A stretch of 64,000 nt of DNA from Basidiobolus meristosporus CBS 931.73 (Eukaryota > Basidiobolomycota > Basidiobolomycetes > Basidiobolales > Basidiobolaceae). A program made the position numbers and the translations under genes. Of the stretch, positions 43,469-55,116 are shown in pieces. The stretch covers positions 1 through 64,000 of the forward strand of contig MCFE01000306.1 in the NCBI GenBank assembly GCA_002104905.1, given 5' to 3'. Numbering within the stretch: the stretch's first letter is position 1; each line of letters begins with the position of its first letter. Below the pieces are notes generated by a model. The model was not told where the DNA came from and searched no databases. It worked only from the letters and a program-made list of their open reading frames with translations.

Positions 43469-45486
43469 GCTTGATGGCTCCGAATAGGTAATGAAGGTAC
43501 ATGATGAGGGTTTCATCAATCTCCTATCTCGGAAGGGCAGCATGTGAAAGCTCGATTTCCATGTGACCCAAATCCGACGATACAAGGAGCCGATCAATTT
43601 TTATGCACCGATGGCTATTGTGTACCCGCTTGGGCGGACGATGGGCCCACCCGCCTTGATAGGGAATAACTGGGGGCTGGTTATATCAGTCGTGTTCAGA
43701 CGTTAAATTGTGAGTTGATTCTTGTGGTGGCCTGTGATTGATTCTTCTCGTATCTACCTTAAACTTTAATCTCCTTTCGCGGCGAGCCAACCGCTATTGG
43801 CTTACCTGTCGACCAACACTGGCCTATTTCACGTGCAACCGCATGCATAATCCCCTCATCAATTCTCCTACAAGTACCCCAGACAATAGTTGATGCGGCC
43901 TTGAAACGGCCCAGTGCAGCTTACTAGCTTGGAAAAGTTAGTTTGACTGCCTCGCGATGCCAACCTGGATTCAAATCGCACGCACGAGGGCTTTCCGGTT
44001 ATATTCCCGTCATCAAATGGGCAACTCTTTCATATGATAGAGTCGCCTCCCCAATGGTCATAATGGCGCCTGCATAACACAGTGGTTGAATGGGATCCGA
44101 GGGTAGTATTTGTTGTGCTGCATGAGGCCACATCGGCGCCAGGTCTGACTGTGCACTTGCTGTGAGCCCGTGGAATCCATTCTGCTTCCTACTGGATTGT
44201 AAGAAGCCTCGCGTTAAATGGCCTAGGCATCTTCCCTCACTAATGCGCGCGGTCGACATAAGACCCATTCGAAAGAGGGAGTATTTTGCATCCTATGCAA
44301 CCGGTATTATCTGAGAGAGCATGTGTGCAGTAGCGAATATGGTTTTCCCAAATCCGTATCTAGCATCCATCATACATAGGGTGATATTGGGTGAGTGTTT
44401 CCCGACGGTTGATGCGCCACATGCCCCGCCAGACCTGGGAGAGGGTGAACGCAGTACTATTGAATTTAATGTCCAACATGTAAGGTGGATTCCAAGCGTC
44501 ACCAATGTATGGCGCCATTTAAGGAGTAACCCATCCGAATTGATACATCGCCAGATTTACTCATAAATCGACATGAATCTCTTGCAATATGGTCTATAAG
44601 CACCATATACAGGGTTGCATTCAAGTCAGAATCACACATTGGCTGATGGTGTATGATTGATTTCCCTATATAAAGCAGCCCTGCATGCTTATTTGTTTAC
44701 TATGAGAAGTCATCCACGTTGTCGTGTAGCATGCGAGATTTGGTCCAGAGTAGCAAGTCCATGTTTCCAGCCAGCCTATTGATACCCCACATCTCTCATG
44801 ACCTACTTGGGTCAAAGCGTATGGTTGAGATGCAGCCTCTCTGCAAACGACGCATCTCGGGAGTGTTCACCCAGGGTCCATATTTGTGGCAATTCAACAA
44901 AATCTCCCTTTCTCAGAGGGTATTCGCTCGATTACGAGCCCTTGGTTGAGGTTCGCAATTAAGGTACAGTTGGGCCATAGAGATCAAGGCATATAATATC
45001 CAGTGCACCAAGACATGTCGCTTCTGTGGAGCCAACCCTGTTCTTACTGGAGATCCGAATATTCTTGGTTTCCGCAGTGTAACAGTAAGCACCCTAGAAA
45101 AAATCACATTTGAAATCGATGGAGATCTTGTTGGTGATTCCTTCAAACTTCAAGCATGGCTCTGCATGTGCCTCTCTCCCGTTGCATCCAAATACGACGA
45201 CGACTTTGTGGAGATTTAGTCTACCTTCGACTGATAAATGTCTTCTACCCAGTTGTAAATCTACTCTGTATCCGCTCAATATCAGGATCTTCCAGTCCGG
45301 GGTTTTCTCCTATCGTACTGGTGCACAGCTGGTTTGCGCGGATGTGTTTCATACGTTCCTTGACCCGTTCCGGAAATAAAATCAACTGGTGTGATTATTC
45401 CATTTGGATGATTGATAGCAAATGCAAATTTGGTAATTGGGTGATTAACTAGAACGAGATGCTTCCGCCCTTAACACAGATATTAA
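43469..45486. other. 2-kb gap between ammonium transporter and transposon block
   Basis: No intact gene. Minus-strand coding-like pieces at about 43999-44268, 44293-44505 and 45094-45279 (KVVVVFGCNGREAHAEP) are interrupted and could be fossils of the same kind as those at 25-33 kb. Host-like CG content ends at about 45.4 kb. Confidence 0.4.
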
Positions 45487-45818
45487 TGTTGCAAAAATTT
45501 GGAATTCCACCTAAATATTCACCTAACTTAGTCACTTAGATCATTACCTAAAGATCTTTGAGGATTCTGACCAAATTCCTTGTCGGGATTTACTTGGAAT
45601 ATTTACCCAGAACATGAAAATTAGATAAGTTGTCCAAACAGCCCCAAGCTTTGCACACATGTTCTTAGGACCTTCCTAAACTTATTCTACGTGTTTGTTA
45701 TGCCAAAACAATGTAAAAGTACAAATACTACTTTTGCATTCAATAAATCATCAAGTGAAAACCACATAATCTACTTGCTCTCAAAATCACTTTCAGTATC
45801 TCCAAGACTATTACAGCA
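45487..45818 (+). repeat. Copia LTR 1, 332 bp
   Basis: Begins TGTTGCAAAAATTTGG and ends TATTACAGCA (TG...CA). Contains a TATA-poor promoter-like middle and AATAAA near 45742. Directly followed by a primer-binding site and a gag reading frame. Related to LTR 2 (46305), the LTR fragments at 7403, 29190 and 29690, and the minus-strand LTR at 59766-60103. Confidence 0.85.
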
Positions 45819-45831
45819 GGTTATGAGCCCC
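45819..45831 (+). promoter_or_regulatory. Primer-binding site: anticodon arm of initiator tRNA-Met
   Basis: GGTTATGAGCCCC directly after the LTR end is complementary to the conserved anticodon arm of eukaryotic initiator tRNA-Met (GGGCTCATAACC as DNA). Priming from a tRNA fragment cut in the anticodon loop is known for Drosophila copia. The ATG inside the site (45823-45825), which pairs with the CAU anticodon, is in frame with gag. Confidence 0.75.
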
Positions 45832-46304
45832 AAGCTATCAATTGCTGCAATGTCTACCACTCCTATTACTGGAACTTTTCCATCTGCTGAAAAGTTGGAT
45901 GGATCTAACTACCAAGTGTGGAAGGTAAAGATGAAGATGCTGCTACAAGAAAGAGGCCTTTGGGATATTGTCATGGGAGAAGAATGCCCTCCAAAAAACA
46001 TGGGAGAGGAAGCCTTAAAATACCAGAAGAAAGAACAGAGTGCCTTTAACTGCATTTGCCTTAATGTTAAAGTCAAATTGCTAGTTCAATGCTCAAGAGC
46101 AAAAATGGCAAAGATTGCCTGGAAGGCATTAGAAGACACATACCAGTCATGTTCAGCTGCTAAGAAAATGTATCCAAGACAAAAATTCTTTACTACTAAG
46201 ATGCAGCCAGGAGAAGAAATGTAAAATCTGATTAACAGTATAACCCCACTCATGGATGAGATGGAATATGTGGGTGTACCAGCTACTGATGAAGATGTGA
46301 TAGT
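45823..46304 (+). pseudogene. Copia gag fragment 1, cut by LTR 2
   Basis: The frame starts at the ATG within the primer-binding site and encodes a copia Gag N-terminus (FPSAEKLDGSNYQVWKVKM, then ALEDTYQSC and a KFFTTKM-type stretch), matching the UBN2/Gag family used for capsid formation. A TAA occurs at 46222-46224. Coding text continues in pieces up to GATGTGATAGT, where LTR 2 begins at 46305. Confidence 0.75.
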
Positions 46305-46653
46305 TGTTTTAAAAATCCGTAATTCCACCTAAATATTCACCTAACTTAGTCACTTAGATCATTACCCTCAAATCCTAGAGAATACTGACCAAATTCCTTG
46401 TGGGATCTACTTACAATATCTTCACCAAAATGCCTGGTACCCAGAACATGAAAATTCTCAAAGTTGTCCAAACAGCCCCAAACTTTGCAAAAATACTCTT
46501 GGGAACTTTCTTAACTTATTCTACATGTTTGCTATGGCACAACCATGTAAAAGTATAAATACTACTTTTACATTCAATAAATCATCAAGTGAAAACCACA
46601 TAATCTACTTGTCCTTGCAAATCAATTCCAATATCTCTAAGACTCTTACAACA
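46305..46653 (+). repeat. Copia LTR 2, 349 bp
   Basis: Starts TGTTTTAAAAATCCG and ends CTTACAACA. It interrupts gag fragment 1 precisely at its TG. It is followed by GGCTATGAGCTCC (46654-46666), a mutated version of the primer-binding site at 45819. Confidence 0.85.
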
Positions 46654-46657
46654 GGCT

Positions 46658-47320
46658 ATGAGCTCCAAGCTGTCCCTCTCTGCAATGTCTACTAATGCTA
46701 TTATTGGAACTTTTCCCTTGGCTGAAAAGTTGGATAGATCTAGCTATCAAGTGTGGAAGGTGAAGATGAAGATGCTGCTACAAGAAAGAGGCCTTTGGGA
46801 TATTGTCATGGGAGAAGAATGCCCTTCTAAAAGCATGGGAGAGGAAGCCTTAAAATACCAGAAGAAAGAACAAGTGCCTTTAACTGCATTTGCAATAATG
46901 TCAAAGGCAAATTGCTAATTTAATGATCAACAGCAAAAATGGCAAAGAATGCCTAGAAGGCATTAGAAGACACATACCAGTCATGATCAGCTGCTAAGAA
47001 AATGTATCTGAGACAAAAATTCTTTACTACAAAGATGCAGCCAGGAGAAGAAATGAGAACTTTATTAACAGTGTCTCCCTGCTGGTTGGTGAAATGAAAT
47101 CTGTGGGTGTACCAGCTACTGATGAGGATGTGCTAGTTACCATCCTGAATAGCCTGACAGACCAGTTTCAGGGCCTTGCAGCAGCCCAGAGTCCAAAACT
47201 GATGATTTGACCTTAATTTATTTAATTGAAAGGCTCCAGGATGAAGAATTAAGAAAATCAAGCACCAATTAGAAGGAAGAAGAAAATGCTTTAATAAGCA
47301 TTGCTAACCCACAACAGAGA
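46658..47320 (+). pseudogene. Copia gag fragment 2
   Basis: Starts at the ATG in the second primer-binding site (46658) and repeats gag fragment 1 with substitutions (FPLAEKLDRSSYQVWKVKM). It is open to 46918, then frameshifted but recognisable to about 47320 (LNSLTDQFQGLAA-like text near 47145-47180 and a poly-Glu/Asn region near 47270). The element is broken here by minus-strand LTR and DNA-transposon sequence, so no protease or polymerase follows. Confidence 0.75.
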
Positions 47321-47356
47321 TATGTTGTGTTGTATTATGATTAGTTTGGGGCTTGT

Positions 47357-49215
47357 TCTACAATGTAGAGGCTAATCAACAATATACAACAGCTTCCAGT
47401 ATGCTAATACTGAAATAGTTTATTGGAAGTTTGATATACCAATAGATGATATAACTTTCACTAATTTCCTCAATCTTAGGCTCAAAATATACTGTAGGCA
47501 GTGGTTATCACTTCTACAGCAGTGTTTTGACCTTCTGTCAACTAATGGGCTTATTTACTTTTATAGTAACTTTTCCTTATTTGGAAGTCACTTTCCTTGC
47601 TGAGAAGATATTTCCTAATATGGAAATTCTGAACTCCCCTTTAACCTAAAGGGGTGTGTTGTAGAAGTCTCTAAAGGGGTCTTTAGACCTAAAGTGGTGT
47701 CTAAAGGGGTGTCTTTAGAGTAAAGGGGCTTCTTTTAATGGTCTCTAAAGTGGACTTTACACTAAAGGGGTGCCTAAAGGGGCTTCTTTAGAGTAAAGGG
47801 GTTTCTTAAAGGGGTCTCTAAAGTGATGCAGGGGAAGTCTTATAACCTTAAAACTTGTAATTGTAGTGTGGAGATTCTGGAAAGAGAGGCTCTCTCTTTA
47901 TTTTTCAGCTGGGGAATTCATATATATGAAAATTTTGAAGGATCAAAGTTTTTTGGCAATTGCGCAAGCAATACATGTGATACAAAGCCAACATTTTGCA
48001 GTGGCACAGATCGGACATAGGCGCAGCACCTGTGAAAGTTTCACGTGATATGATTGGTTGGTTCAAAAGTTACACGCAATCAAAGTCACCATAGTAATCC
48101 TAGCAATAAGGCATAGTATATATAATAATTGGACTCTTTTGGTCATAACTCCTTAAGTACTGCTTCAAATGTGCTGTAATTTGAAACATGTGTTGGCTAC
48201 TATGTGTTCTGTATGACATAATATTCTTGGGTGGATTGCTTGTCAGGGTCTGGAGCATTTGTTCTTCAAAGTTGGAAATTCTTGATCTTTCACTTGTGTG
48301 TTACAATAGCAAAAAGCAAAATAAAGAAATGAGTGCAACATTGGTTTAGAGATATTGTAGTAATGGAATACTTTCCATTACCACAGAAGTAGTATAGGTG
48401 TGCAAAGTGAGTCACTACCAAATGCCTCAGTAGTAATCTCTGTGAGAAAAAAACCCAGAAGAAGATGATGCAATCACTTTGAATTGCTATTATGTAATGA
48501 TCCCAACAACCCATTTTTTTTGCAATCCAAATCAAGCCATTGCAAATCAGTGATCATCAAATTTTTGATATAAGTAATATCAAGGTTGTCTCACACTTGA
48601 GACAGAACCCCTACAAATAAACACCCTGCATATATATACATCATCTGTAATACCAGTACAGCTATTGGATCTGTTTTGCACCTACCCAATTGCTTGCATG
48701 CTAGCTATGACATCTTGTCCAATCACTAGAATCAGGGATTTACCTGCTCAATTGGCAAAATGGGATATTTGATGGCAAATCAGGTAGCTTATTTAGTAGT
48801 CAATGAGCCAATTGGGGGATGCCAGCTTCAGGATACTTTTGGACTAATTAACCACTAAGATACTGTCCAATGGGAGTGATGGTAACCAATATGGTAAGTA
48901 TCAGTGTAGTTTATAGTGTGATACACATATATTTCCATTTACATTAAAGAAGCATATCCAAATACCGGATTTTACCTGCCATAATAGCGGTATCCAATTG
49001 TGCACATGATGCAAACATTACAAGTTGGCGCAATCATCCGTGCCAACCTCATTGTGTCAGATTGTGCCATAGTGTGCAAGATTGTCCCACATAGTGCAAA
49101 ATCATCCAAGAACAATCCTGCCCACTGGTAGCTATAATAATGCACCTGATTGTTCTTTACAACCGTGGATTGCACCGCGCGCCCTGGCATTGTACAATGC
49201 AACAAGTCTAAGATA
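47357..49215 (+). repeat. Left long inverted repeat arm
   Basis: Matches the minus strand of 58600-59765 along most of its length with roughly four in five bases shared by eye. Anchors are CTACAATGTAGAGGCTAATCAA, CTTCTACAGCAGTGTT, GATGCAGGGGAAG, AACATGTGTTG, TATTCTTGGGTGGATTG, GGTAAGTATCAGTGTAG and CCCACATAGTGCAAAA. It is longer than the right arm because of insertions at about 47960-48120 and 48270-48790. Confidence 0.8.
47640..47830 (+). repeat. Subterminal repeat array, left arm
   Basis: About ten degenerate units built on CTAAAGGGGTGTCTTTAGAG or GTAAAGGGGCTTCTTT, partly palindromic (CTCTAAAG / CTTTAGAG). Arrays like this near the ends of CACTA elements bind transposon proteins. Confidence 0.7.
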
Positions 49216-49650
49216 CATGTTGGTCTACTTCATGGAGGGAAAGGAAGAAGCTCCATCTAAGATCATGGAGTCTGAAGCCATGGAGGGGAGCAAAACTGGT
49301 GAAAAAATCCAGAAAATACGCTCAGATAATCCCAATGAAAAATCTCAAACTTGAAATTCCTCTGATTTTCAGCCAGTACTCTGCTGGTATTCTAATGGTA
49401 TTCAGCTGGTATTCAGCCGGTGTTTTTTGTTCAAATATCCAGTTGCAATTTTTGATGGAAGTAGTGGGCAGCTAATAACCGTATTTGGTATGAATCCTGG
49501 TTGGCCTGGTCTCCTCTTGGAAAACATGTCTGCTTGTCTGCCCAACTGCTAGTACATGAGATAATGCTAGTTGTCAGATTTGAGAAACCTGGAATTCAGC
49601 TGATTTTATGATAGTATTCTGCCGGCCTTTTCTTTATTTTTTTCTTAGGG

Positions 49651-50022
49651 AATGGTGGAGAATATACCTCAAAACTCTTCATCCATTTCTGTAAAATTAA
49701 TGGGATACAGCAAGAGACTACTGTACCATACTCCCTACCACAAAATGAAGTAGCAGAACATGCACACAGATCAATAATATATATGGCAAGATCTATTATC
49801 CATCATCAAAAATTATCCTTTGATTTTTGGGGGGAATCAGTTGCTACAGCTGTATGCCTTAAAAATAGGAATTATAACTGAATACATTGTGATTCTACTC
49901 CATTTGAACCATGGTATGGACACAGACCAAGTGCAGTGCATCTAAGAATAATTGGGTGCATAGCATATGCCAAGAACACTATGAAAAATTATAAGGATGA
50001 ACATGTCAAAAGGCCATTACAA
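49651..50022 (+). pseudogene. Copia integrase fragment inside the DNA transposon
   Basis: + strand text reads NGGEYTSKLFIHFCK, then PQNEVAEHAHRSI and WGESVATAV, i.e. the rve integrase core of a copia polyprotein with its catalytic Asp-to-Glu spacing region. It has one in-frame TGA near 49878 and no flanking polymerase. It is a captured or truncated insertion. Confidence 0.75.
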
Positions 50023-50334
50023 AGTTAAAGTCCCATTACTAAGAGGTACTAATCCCCTCAGGACACCATCCAGTGACCATTTAAAAATAATTGCACCCCA
50101 GATTTCACAAAAACTTGGTCAAAATTTTTCACCACAACACTGTATAAGTTGCTTTTGATTGGTTCCCTGCCAATTTGCTCACTTTCTTATCCTGGACACT
50201 TTATTGCCTCCTACATTTATGTGCATTGATTGGCTATTGTCACTTTTTCACACTCCTTACTTCCTGACTCAGCCATTTCTCTTACTTTTCATGCGTACCA
50301 ATTGATTTATTTCCATTGAAACTTCTGTTGTACC

Positions 50335-52374
50335 TCAGTTGCCAATTGTATTGGCATAAAAGTCCCAATACCCTATACTAACATTAAGCCCAGCTCCACA
50401 CTCAACAAGTAACTCCATTAAAATCCACCACTCAATAAGTATTTCTGCTATAATGCACTGGTTCCACAACTTTGGCAGGAACCCAACTGCTTTATGCCAT
50501 TGTTCATTCACTGCTTCCCACATGCCCTGGTCTTCAGCTGGCATTGCTAGGTCCAGCACCTCATCTGCCAGTCTTTGCAATAAAACCTTGCAATATTTCA
50601 GTGTGTTTTCTTGAGCTCTGCTCTTGAAGAAGTACTGCAACCTCTTCATGTGCCTATTAGTATTCCAAAGTTCCACTGAAGGCATTGTGATAGTCTTTCA
50701 AGCTCTTGAAATTGTATCCTTGTCTGTCAGTGGGATATCCGCTCTGTCAGTAATGGAGGATGTGGATGCTGTGGTAGACAAATTGCCTTTTTCAGCAAAC
50801 TCATCTACCTTGCTGGGGTATAGCTCAACTGGCTGCGCTTCTAACAATTGTGAAAACAACTGTTTTCTTGTTGGTAATTCTTCTTGGCTATGATGAGATT
50901 CAGTCTGTTCCAGGATTGCGGTGCTAATTGGTGAGAGCTGCAGTTTCTTTTAGATGCCTCCCTGTCTCAGGCTTGGTTAGACATTTTTCCCTTTACCTTT
51001 TCCTTTATCACTGCCAGGTCTTTCACTGCTAATTTGCCTGAGTGCTGCTTGTAAAGAACTACATTTTCTTCTTGATCAGTTATGCTCTGACGCATCTTTT
51101 TTGTCCTGCTTGTCCCTTGCTGGCACTCCTCCGGCCACCTGATGTTTCTTTTCTGCTTATTTTATTCTCTCAACTGTGGTTGTGACAGGCTCCTGTAAAT
51201 GTGGCTGTTTTTTATCACTGCCAGGTCCTTCACTACCACTTGTACTGGGTGCATCTTGAGTGGTACTACACTTTTTCCTTGATAAATGTAGTGCTGGTGC
51301 ATCCATGTCTGCCTGCTTGTCCCTAATTGGCACTCTTCCAGCTACCTGGCATCTCTATGATGTTTGTCTGGAGCTTTCATCCCTGCTTGTAACAGGCTCT
51401 TGAGGAAGCCGCTGGCTTTTAGCCATGGCACCCTTGTTCTTGTCCCTTTGATAGTTTCTGCTACTCTTAAGATACTTTCTTAGCATATCAATACTGGCCC
51501 AAAATCCATTTGCCCATTTGAATTCTGGATAATGCTCATGGAACAAGTCAAGTGCATTCTGCTTGGCCTTGAGTTCCTAATGGTCCCATGGTATGCAGGC
51601 TTTAAGGTGATGGTGTGCTAGACTTCTGAAAGCCTCATGAATGTTAGCCCACTCTTGATTATTGCACTCAATGGCTTCACAGATCTTCAATGTCTTTTGA
51701 TTTCTAGGCTTTGGTAAAAACACCACAATGTCTCCCTCCCATGCTGTGATAGGTTTTTCTGTGGGCTTTATCTTTGGGCACTGTTGTTGTACTTCAAAGA
51801 CTGTATGGTGTTCCTCTGCTGTTACATCAGGAAATGGCTCAATTCTTGGCTGTGACATTGAGCTACTTGAGTTCCTTCTTTGCAGCATATATACTGCTTT
51901 CTCTACCTGGAATATTGATTGATCTATATGTATTATCCACTCATCCTGCTTCTAGAATATTTCCTGATTTCTCTGGGCCATTTCATCTATCCTATTGGCC
52001 ACTGCACCTAATTGCTTCATTAATGCTTCAGTACAAGCTGACAACATACTTGCTAATATGGGTGGTGGTGATGCTATGATGGCCACTTGCTGGTCTTCAA
52101 CTGAGGGTACTGCGTTTGCTACATTCTCATCTGCCTGAGCATAACAGTCAGCTTGTGGCTCCACAGAGGTTCTCAACTGCTTACTTGACTGAGAGCCTGA
52201 GGAGCCCACATTATTGCCTCCAATGGGCACACTGTCCACAGGGCCTTTTTTGGATGTAGCCCTGCTTGTTGCACTGAATGTCAAAGCAAGCTGTTGTCCA
52301 ATTGTTCTTTTGCTACTGTCAGTGGTGGGGTTTGGTTGGAAACCAGACAACTTTGCTTTATTTCTTGGCAGCAT
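50335..52374 (-). pseudogene. Second gene of the DNA transposon, unknown family, broken
   Basis: Minus-strand coding text runs from ATG at 52374 (MLPRNKAKLSGFQPN, then a Ser/Gln/Pro-rich stretch) through 51888-51577 (AWEGDIVVFLPKPRNQK ... AFRSLAHHHLK). An in-frame TAG is followed by FHEHYPEFKWANGFW (about 51546-51355), a low-complexity region, and 50685-50335 (LKYCKVLLQRLADEVLDLAMP ... CGAGLNVSIGYWDF, stop). I recognise no family. The same C-terminal text occurs at 28.6 kb, so it is a repeated component of this element type. It is transcribed divergently from the transposase; a TnpA-like DNA-binding role is possible. Confidence 0.55.
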
Positions 52375-52979
52375 ATATACTAAAGTAAGTCAAAACAAAG
52401 GGGAAATAGTGTTACATATATGTGTGTATGTGGTGCCACAACTTTACTTATAAAGCTTACTATGGTGGGTCATCATTAAATCCTACATTCATGTGGGTGC
52501 AATAGACTTGCTCCATTGGATAGTGCCACATTGAGCCATGACTACCAAATGATGCCATAGTGTGCCAGGGAGGCCAAGTGAGCCTATACTTGGCCATAGA
52601 GTGTGAAACATAGATCTGCATCTTCATGCAAAGCAGCCCCTTTGTTTCACCAAAGATGCAGGAGAAAATCCATTTTTTGACATTTTTTTGTGGATCTATA
52701 TTGTGCAGGATGTGTAAGAGCACTAAAGGATTGAAGATATACATCTGATACTCAATACCCATGGCACTCTGAATCTAGCTCCTGTGGCTTGTAACATGTC
52801 ACAAAAATGCATGGCACTATATTGGCCCACTGGTACTATCTGGCACTATATGTGCTTTGTATTGATCTTACTTTAGTGCTAATATTTAAATATAGTGCCG
52901 GATATGTTAAGTTCATGTGAGTATTGACCAAAAAGTGATATAATAATGTTACATTGTTGAAGGTCAAACTGCTTGCTCC

Positions 52980-55116
52980 ATGGACAAGACTACTTTGACC
53001 CAATGCTGTAAGAGAAGAGAAAAAAGACCATGTGGCTATTGTGGCAAGCCTCTCAGCCATGAAGCATGCAGACAGCATATGAAGTATTACAAGGATCATG
53101 GCTAGTGTTTTGCCACACAAGTCATATTTGACCATTAATTGTTCACTACTGTACCAAGATTATCTTGCCAGCCTGTTGATACTTCTATATTGGTACCTGG
53201 CTGTCTTTGTCACCTTGTGCAAACTGAGTAAGGTGAGTTTGTGATGCCTTTAGGCTCACCTCAGCCTTCCAAATATGGCATGCAGAGTGATAGCTCTGGC
53301 AAAGAAGGTTCACTGATGGATTGTGAGCCTATCTCCCCTTACAACAGTGCCACACATGAGCCCAGTCAAATACCTATATGCAATGAGACTACACCCATTG
53401 AAACAAATGCCAATGATGCTTTATAGAGCCAAGTGAGCTCAGTAATCCATCTACTGGTGAATGATGTAATGCTGTGGCTATGGATGTGGTGTGTTTCCAC
53501 CAATATCAGTAATGGAGGCTTTGGGGATATATTACTACTTCTTGCTAAAATCTTACCAGGATGCAACTTACCATGTACATGGTACAAGTGGACAACTGTC
53601 ATGCGGCTGGCAACATATGATCCAGCAACTGTCCTGATTCCAGCATGTGTCAATAGTTGCATGGCATCCCCATCCAAAAATGGTACCATTGCAACATGTC
53701 CAAGTTGTCAAGAATCCACCACCATTGAGGGAAAACATTACTCACACTCCACATATATTCTGGTCATACCATATCTGAGGAAGCTGATGCAGTCCAACAA
53801 ATAATGCAAAGCTATACAGTATTTAATGGCAAACATTACAATCAGCTAAGAAGCAAGGGCAACTTTGAGGGTATGTATGATCATGCCTTTGCCTCAGCAC
53901 TTAACGGATTGTCATTAAGCAAGTACTCTACCAGCAAATCCTGCAGGCCACTGATTCTCATCATTTTGAATCTGCAGCCCATTTATGGTATTAAGGCCAT
54001 AATCTGATAGTAGTCTCACTGGTATCTGGGCCTAAATCACCATCCAACCTGGATAGCTACCTGTGTCCATTGCTGGATGAATTTTGTAGGCTTTCCAGAA
54101 GGATAACAGTAAATGGCTGTCATGTAAAAGCACATACTATTATATGCATTGGAGACACCCCAGCCATCAGCAAGATAGCAGGTTTATTTGAGCACAATGG
54201 ACAGAGTTGCTGTCAAGTTTGTGAGATCCAGGAAGTTTACTCCATAACTCACACACATTATTATTACCATAACACTAACACTAAAAACATCTTCTTTCCA
54301 CAGAGAGATTGTACAGAAGTCAGCATGCAATTGCAGCAAAGTCGGCAAGCTATAAGCCATTAGCTAAAGTATAGGATCAATTGAGAACCAGGGATACCTA
54401 AGATAGAGGGTATCAGTCGGAGCAAAAGCTTTCCACTGGGAGCAACTCATTTGCTATTCATCAATATCCCTATACTGATGACCAAGTTGTGCATGGGGCA
54501 TTTCAAGCTAAATGAGCCCTTCAATATACCAGAGAAATTTGAAAGAATTGGAAAGATATTACAGAGTATCCACAACCTTAAGTACTTCTCATGGGCCCCA
54601 ATTAATATTCATATGCATATTTAACAATACAAGAGCAAAGACTGGATGAACTAGATATTTATTTTTTTGAGTAGTGTTCTGAAGCCTTTCCTACCAAGAG
54701 TACATTGGAAGCATTAGGAGTCATATGTGGACATTGTAGGAATATTTATCCAGAAGTGGATCAACAATGCCAACTTGTTGCATCTACAGCTGTCATGCAA
54801 GGAGTTTGTGACAGGATTTGAGCAGCTGTACTACAAACAAAAAGCTGAACATGTAGATCTCTGCTACAACTGTATCCATTCTCTGCTCCATCTTGTATGA
54901 TGTGTGGAGAATATTGGGCCTTGCTTCATCTGTTGTGAGCTTAGTATGGCACAGATGTGCAGGGAAATAGGAAGAAAAGTCAAAATGCAGGTACTACCAT
55001 ATCCCAATCTCATCAAGAATATTACCTTCAAGTCTGCCCTGGATGTGATGAGCTGGCACATGAAGACACCCATGCCTATGGCATTAAGAAGCTTAACAGC
55101 CCCAATGCGTGGGTAA
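52980..55116 (+). pseudogene. CMC-type (Tnp2/Plavaka-like) transposase, decayed
   Basis: Begins with ATG at 52980 and an N-terminal zinc finger (PCGYCGKPLSHEACRQH, then a TAG at 53103). The body is split by stops and possible introns. The catalytic core piece at 54070-54290 has IICIGDTPAISKIAGL and a C-x2-C group (SCCQVCE), the pattern of Tnp2-type transposases around the first catalytic Asp. Later parts are PEKFERIGKILQSI (about 54528-54569), FLPRVHWKH and the C-terminal IGPCFICCELSMAQMCREIGRKV (54904-54975, split: IGPCFICCELSMAQ and MCREIGRKV). Such enzymes cut and paste DNA at terminal inverted repeats. Too many stops for activity. Confidence 0.65.
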
